This document shows positions 59,482 through 64,000 of a stretch of DNA of 64,000 nucleotides, one piece after another; positions within the stretch are counted from its first letter, which is position 1; each line of letters starts with the position of its first letter. The translations under genes were made by a program, and so were the position numbers. Location: assembly GCA_008973525.1 (NCBI GenBank), contig WACJ01000527.1, positions 62,001-126,000 of the forward strand, written 5' to 3'. Under the pieces are notes generated by a model, which was not told the DNA's origin, made no database searches, and saw only the letters and a list, made by a program, of their open reading frames with translations. This stretch comes from Stenopsyche tienmushanensis. Taxonomy: Eukaryota; Arthropoda; Insecta; Trichoptera; Stenopsychidae.

Positions 59482-60312
59482 TAACATATCACTCAATAAG
59501 TTCGTAGGATCATTTTAAATGCATAAAACATAGAATTTATCATTGAATCTTGAATTGTATGCGTAGAAGAGTTTTCATACTTAAAATTGCATCAGAAAAA
59601 AGCGCCAATCTAGCGCATTTAAAAGATTGAACTCTTACTTACTTTTTGACATAGTTTTAACTTGAATCGTTATTAAATCAACATTAAAAAAAAACATTAA
59701 ATCTTGTTCTTTTGAATGAGTGTTATTAAATCTTTGTTAAAATAATTGTTGCTTCAGGACACGCATTTCAAATAAGGAAATTTCCCTGCTGCACCCTGTA
59801 TTGCAAGTTCTTTTTCAAGGATTTTTTTCAAGTGCAGCATCCAAAATATTTCATTAAAATGATCCCGTGTTAATGTATATGAGTTTCATTGATAATTTTG
59901 TGGACAAATATTGAATTCTATTTTCTAACGGAATTGTGCCATATTGAAAATTACCAAAAGAAGGTCCAATATTGTTTTTTTTTCTTGTCGCAAATATAGC
60001 GGTTTTCGATCTATCTTGTAAGAATGTTTTAATTGCATAAGTTCGCTTAAGATTCAAGATGTTCTAATAAAAACATATCCCACCTTTTACAAATTATTTT
60101 GTTACGACTTTCAAACTATTCTGCACTATAAAGTCGTTTCGAGTTGTTTCTTATTATTTTCCGAAGTAAAATACAGTAGAACTTCAATTATTCGGACCTC
60201 GACTATACAGATTTTTGATTAGCTGGATTGTTCTAAATAAAACAACCATCAATTGAAGAAGAAAATGGTTTAAAGTGAAAAATATCCTACGAACTTATTG
60301 AGTGATATGTTA
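59482..60312. mobile_element. Element bounded by a perfect 29-bp inverted repeat
   Basis: The 29-nt arm at 59482-59510 (containing ATCACTCAATAAGTTCGTAG) is repeated exactly, in inverse orientation, at 60284-60312. The 831-bp spacing and the identity of the arms argue for a fairly recent TIR transposon, probably of the Tc1/mariner type. No transposase motif is recognised inside; a minus-strand frame at 59854-60057 has no known domain. The target duplication is ambiguous because the outer bases are themselves palindromic (TTAA on the left, TTAT on the right). A Tigger-like terminus lies within it at 60174. Confidence 0.65.
60174..60240 (+). mobile_element. Tigger/pogo terminus inside the inverted-repeat element
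   Basis: TA precedes CAGTAGAACTTCAATTATTC, followed by GGACCTCGACTATACAGAT. This matches the TACAGTAGAACCTCGATTATCCGGACCTCGATTATCCG pattern of Tigger ends. No opposite end is found nearby, so it is a fragment or its partner has been deleted. Confidence 0.6.
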
Positions 60313-62190
60313 TTTAAATGACTTATTATTATAATATATATTTAAAAGCATTATTATTGAGCTTGGAATATTACCATGATTTAAGATCTTTCCTTCTTCA
60401 TAGATCGTTTTAGCATGACAAAAAATATTAAATTGACATGATAAAACTAATGTTCTTCTCTTAATATTTTATTATAGATCATACTTATAAATCCTTAGTT
60501 AATAAGCTTTAATCAATCCATGTTATTGCTTATATATTAATATAATTTACTATTATAAATTTAGCATTAGTACTTAATTGTATAATTAAATTAGTCGAAA
60601 AAAACAAGATAATTTAAAAAATGTTATTTAGGATTTTAATAAGTATACTTTTATGTTAATTTTGGAGCTTTTGGACGATTTTTTTTTGTTGAATAGCAGT
60701 CTGAGAGCTTTAGGACTTATAACGAGGCTCTCAGCGGACACGTTCAACCGTGAGGGATGAAATTCGTATTTTCGCCTTGCAAAAAAATATTAATTTGTAT
60801 TTTTTGTAATTAAAGTCCACTTGATATATTTTTAATACATTGACAAAATATGATCGTTCATATTTGCTCAAATATATTTTTCTTGATTAAATATTAAGCT
60901 TTTAATATAAATCTGCCATATTTAAGATTTAAATTAAATTTTGTGTAGTTAATTTGCTTGTTTAACAAATAACATATTTAAGGATCACTCGTTGTACCGA
61001 GCACTTTGTATAAGAGCTTATAAAGAATGGGCGATAATGGATAGAAACATTCGTTTAAGCTTTATCTCTCAACGCTTTCATTAAAAGTTTATCCATTCTA
61101 TCGATTGCTGTGTATTTTTTCAATAGATTTAAGTATCGTTGAATTGATTCCAAATCGAATTATATGGATTATTTGGCGTACTTTGACATACTTATGGATT
61201 TATGAACGCATCGTTATCGAATTTATATGGGAATAAATATAACATAACATAGTCAAAGAGCACGTCTCGTGATAACGGACCTTAATCGAAGCCTTAAGGG
61301 CATTCGATGTTAGATATGGGGTTGAATATGTCATATACCACGTTCATCGTCCAACATATTTCAGAAAATGGCCATCCATAAGACATGCCATATTTGCTTT
61401 GGGATTCTGCTTAAGCTTCAGATTCGTCAAGTTTACAGGCTTTTCGCAATATGGCAGACCAAAATGCTTTTACGTGACTGAAAAATATTAAAGTTGAAAC
61501 TCGTCCTGATTCGCCGCCATCAAATTAACACCGCATAAAAAGATAGGGATCGCGCCTCGCTCGAAGCGACCCATATTGTTGGCTTTTGTGGCCAAAAAAA
61601 GAGCAAAAATACGATAGCAATCGATATTTCTACAACGTTTTGCATTGCATAATGCGACAAAGCTATGAGAAATATTGTCATCAGAATGGGCACGATGTGT
61701 TCTTAATAAAGTTCTCATTGTCATGACCAAATTAGCGACGGCGACGTACATATGCTCGTGGCAACAATTGAGGTCGCTCCATTCAAAATGACATAAAAAA
61801 CTGCAACTTTAATTGAATGGAAAATTGCATCGAACAACATACCGAGTGTACAAAAAAAAACCAAGCATCCATTGAAATTATATCAACTGACGGATAGCTA
61901 GTTACACTTGTAAAGAACAAAGAAAATCGATACGCGCTCTTTGAACTACACGTGCAAAACACACAAATAATCATACTGATACGTCAAAAAATATTTTTTA
62001 ATTCTCGAATAGTTGTTTTATCGTACGATCAACCATTGTTCCCTTTAAGCTCATTTCATTCCTGAAAAACACAAAAGGCACAATGGAAAAGCTCGCACAC
62101 GCACTTGTAGAAAATGACATATTATTCAGCAAAGGTGGTTAGAAAAGCACACCAGATTCAAGAAAATTTTATGCGTAGTTGGTATGCAAA
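60313..62190. other. AT-rich interval without recognised genes
   Basis: The first part (to about 61000) is extremely AT-rich. From about 61240 to 61760 composition is more balanced, and an 87-codon minus-strand frame (61488-61751) is open, without a known motif. Confidence 0.45.
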
Positions 62191-62340
62191 TACAGCGTAT
62201 TGTCGATTATCCGGGTTCGGATATCATATTGAAAGCATATTGAAAACAAGCGATAGACTTATGGTTGCAAATTTTTTGTTCCCTAATGTGACATCTTTGA
62301 TCCAGCCCATGGACCAAGGCGTTATAGCATCAATGTAGCG
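62191..62340 (+). pseudogene. Tigger/jerky deletion derivative: terminus joined to transposase fragment
   Basis: TACAGCGTATTGTCGATTAT followed by CCGGGTTCGG (62191-62220) resembles a Tigger end. Only about 45 bp later the frame reads NFLFPNVTSLIQPMDQGVIA before SM and a stop (62262-62338). This is the signature just upstream of the third catalytic residue in pogo/jerky transposases (FLPPN(V/T)TSLIQPMDQGVI). The intervening transposase is missing, so the copy has a large internal deletion. Confidence 0.75.
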
Positions 62341-62660
62341 TTGGATAACGTAGAGCAAGGGTGTTCACAGAGCAGGGTCACAGAGCAGGTTCTCGTCCAG
62401 ATGCCCGCACTCGCACGCGGGTCTGTTCTGCTCTCGAGTTGTCATGTAGACGATCGATGTGATCGAGGTGGACATGCCTCGAATAGAAAAAATCTCGTCT
62501 AGAAAGATAATTTCTTTATTAATCACGAAAGAGAGATCTGGCCGCGGGAAGCACGTCTTCCCGCTGCCAAGGCTATTTGACGACCCTCACGACTCCCTCT
62601 TTCTGCGCGACAAGTGGAAGATGTAGCTATTAATCTGGCGAATTAAATTTACACAGATTA
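62341..62660. repeat. GC-rich segment with tandem and inverted repeats
   Basis: A 12-nt unit, TCACAGAGCAGG, occurs twice in tandem near 62356-62383. A perfect 8-bp hairpin GCGGGAAG/CTTCCCGC with a 5-nt loop lies at 62544-62564. The whole 300 bp is markedly GC-richer than its surroundings. No frame is recognised. It could be part of an unidentified repeat family, such as an LTR or the 3' end of the preceding element. Confidence 0.35.
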
Positions 62661-64000
62661 ACAGCGCCTGATCAATTTATATAATATATTAAGAAAAATG
62701 AGATTGATACTACAAATGGAGAAATTCGAAATTTGTTCAAAAATCTCAAAAATAAACCAAAATTACAGTTTTTTATTAGCCCGGATAACCGAGAGTCTAA
62801 TGTATGTCCAAATTTTCGCGTGAAAGTTATTTTAGAACACTCCGATCTTCCATCGAAAAGAAAGATATCGAATTTTACATTGTGTCATCAAACAATGGCC
62901 ACGTCACGTCGAATGTTTTCCGACGGTTTTGAAGCTGTCCCAACTGTCAAACGGATGACACGGATCGTACAAGTCTATTTTCCATATACATTTACATCGA
63001 TATTACACTTTGAAATGTATTACTTTAGCAGAGAAAGCGCATTTAAATCGTCGGGTTGCCGTGAAAATATCACATTTTAAAATGTGGCAAACAAATGGCC
63101 GAGAAAAAAATAATTAAATTCTTTCATGCGAAACTTTCATAGTCGGTTCGTGTTTTTATTGTTCTGACACAAATTGTCTCTCTGACATGCCTTCGTTCGA
63201 ATACAGAATTCATTTTTGCCAGCATTTATTCCGCGATTAAAAGATTATGCGAACTTGGTATCGATGAGCTTATATCGATCGTATAAAGCAGCACTTAAGC
63301 ATTAAGCTCACTAAAGCTCACGACGAAAGTATGATGCGATTAAAATTGTGCATTTGAAAGCGATTTAAAAATTTCATCATCAATAAATAAGCCCTGTTCT
63401 TTGTTGAGGTCCTCGTTCAAGCTTTTTTTTGGATTGACATATGTTCGTTTCTATTTATGCAAAAATCGTCTCTCTTGAATATAAAAATAGTTCAAGGGAG
63501 CTATTTCTGGATTCTATGGTTTTTGGGTTCTACTTCGGTGACAAAATCCAGAACATTGACATGTATATGCGGTGGCGTCTTGTCATTCAGGAGCTGCTTG
63601 TCATTTGAGAGCATTTCTCGCTTTTTTCTCTTTGATGGCCTCTGGCATAGAAGTAATCATGTAGACATAAGTATCATCAGTTATGAATGGCTTCGTATGA
63701 TTTTAACAGCCTTCTATTGTTCCAATAAGCCTTCAAGAAGAAAAATCTTAAGCTTTCATATCATTGATTTTATTCTAGACTTGTGATAAACATAGATCCT
63801 ATTAGCTCATTGAATGGTAGACTAATTTAAAATCTTCATAGTCTTAGATGCTATATTTGCTTTTCTACCACTTATCAACACAAATCAACTTATCTGTCAG
63901 GACTGCAGTAGCCCGTATGAAGCTTATATTTAACACTCTCGTTGCCCAGCCTGAATCAGTGTTGTTTCTCACGGAGCGCAAATTAAATAATCGGAGCGTA
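62661..64000. other. DNA without recognised genes at right edge
   Basis: Open frames at 62733-63080 (115 codons) and 63457-63786 (109 codons) on the plus strand are long for this AT-rich setting but show no recognisable domain. The minus strand at 63540-63700 also has short open stretches. None is called as a gene. Confidence 0.35.

Noticed and set aside
1..64000. CRISPR arrays, operons, ribosome-binding sites or prokaryotic mobile islands
   Set aside because: No regularly spaced repeats or dense gene arrays; the transposon families, low coding density and splice-like signals point to an animal nuclear genome.

Overview
The window reads as a gene-poor, AT-rich stretch of an arthropod nuclear genome, probably an insect, though a crustacean cannot be excluded. 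The evidence is the absence of any bacterial-style gene packing, no long open frame (the longest is about 150 codons), abundant decayed mariner, pogo/Tigger, hAT and non-LTR retrotransposon copies of types common in arthropods, and splice-like signals of the kind seen in long introns. It is most easily read as intergenic and/or very long intronic DNA.

Layout. 1.35-2.2 kb: an internally deleted mariner with both terminal inverted repeats (TIRs) and TA duplications. 3.5-5.3 kb: a decayed hAT element whose minus-strand transposase relic belongs to the ZBED5/SCAND3-like group. 9.4-10.0 kb: a small TA-flanked element, then the C-terminal tail of a non-LTR retrotransposon. 10.6-10.9 kb: an unexplained GC-rich island. 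16.4-17.3 kb: a hAT-like element with an 8-bp target duplication. 17.64-17.72 kb: a candidate ATG-bearing exon ending in a perfect GTAAGT donor. 28.36-28.40 kb: a sequence matching the consensus of a recursive splice site (ratchet point), followed 44 nt later by a second GTAAGT. 29.3-30.5 kb: a mariner-like derivative with long TIRs and a small hAT MITE. 33.0-34.1 kb: a second member of the 9.4-kb family and a mariner C-terminal relic. 38-40.3 kb: a 910-bp fold-back element, a mariner relic and a Tigger relic. 40.9-43.0 kb: the only convincing host-gene signal, a CpG/GC-rich region with a candidate promoter, an ATG exon and a GC3-rich cysteine-rich exon on the plus strand. 46.1-47.2 kb: a mariner MITE, a mariner N-terminal relic and an inverted second copy of the non-LTR tail. 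50.2-51.6 kb: a Tigger end and the third TA-flanked family member. 56.2-57.6 kb: a mariner-like derivative interrupted by a nested element rich in ATCCCGGGAT. 58.7-59.1 kb: a possible Ty3/gypsy gag relic. 59.5-60.3 kb: an element bounded by a perfect 29-bp inverted repeat. 60.2 and 62.2 kb: further Tigger/jerky pieces. The remainder is AT-rich DNA with a few GC-richer blocks that could be regulatory.

How it fits together. No complete cellular gene can be read. The best model is a plus-strand gene whose promoter and first coding exons lie at 40.9-43.0 kb, with a following intron running past the right edge of the window. The plus-strand splice signals at 17.7 and 28.4 kb suggest that the left half may also lie inside a long plus-strand transcription unit. 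All mobile elements look defective, carrying stop codons, frameshifts, internal deletions or altered catalytic residues, so they are fossils rather than active elements. Exon calls are inferences from signals and codon bias; there is no transcript evidence here.
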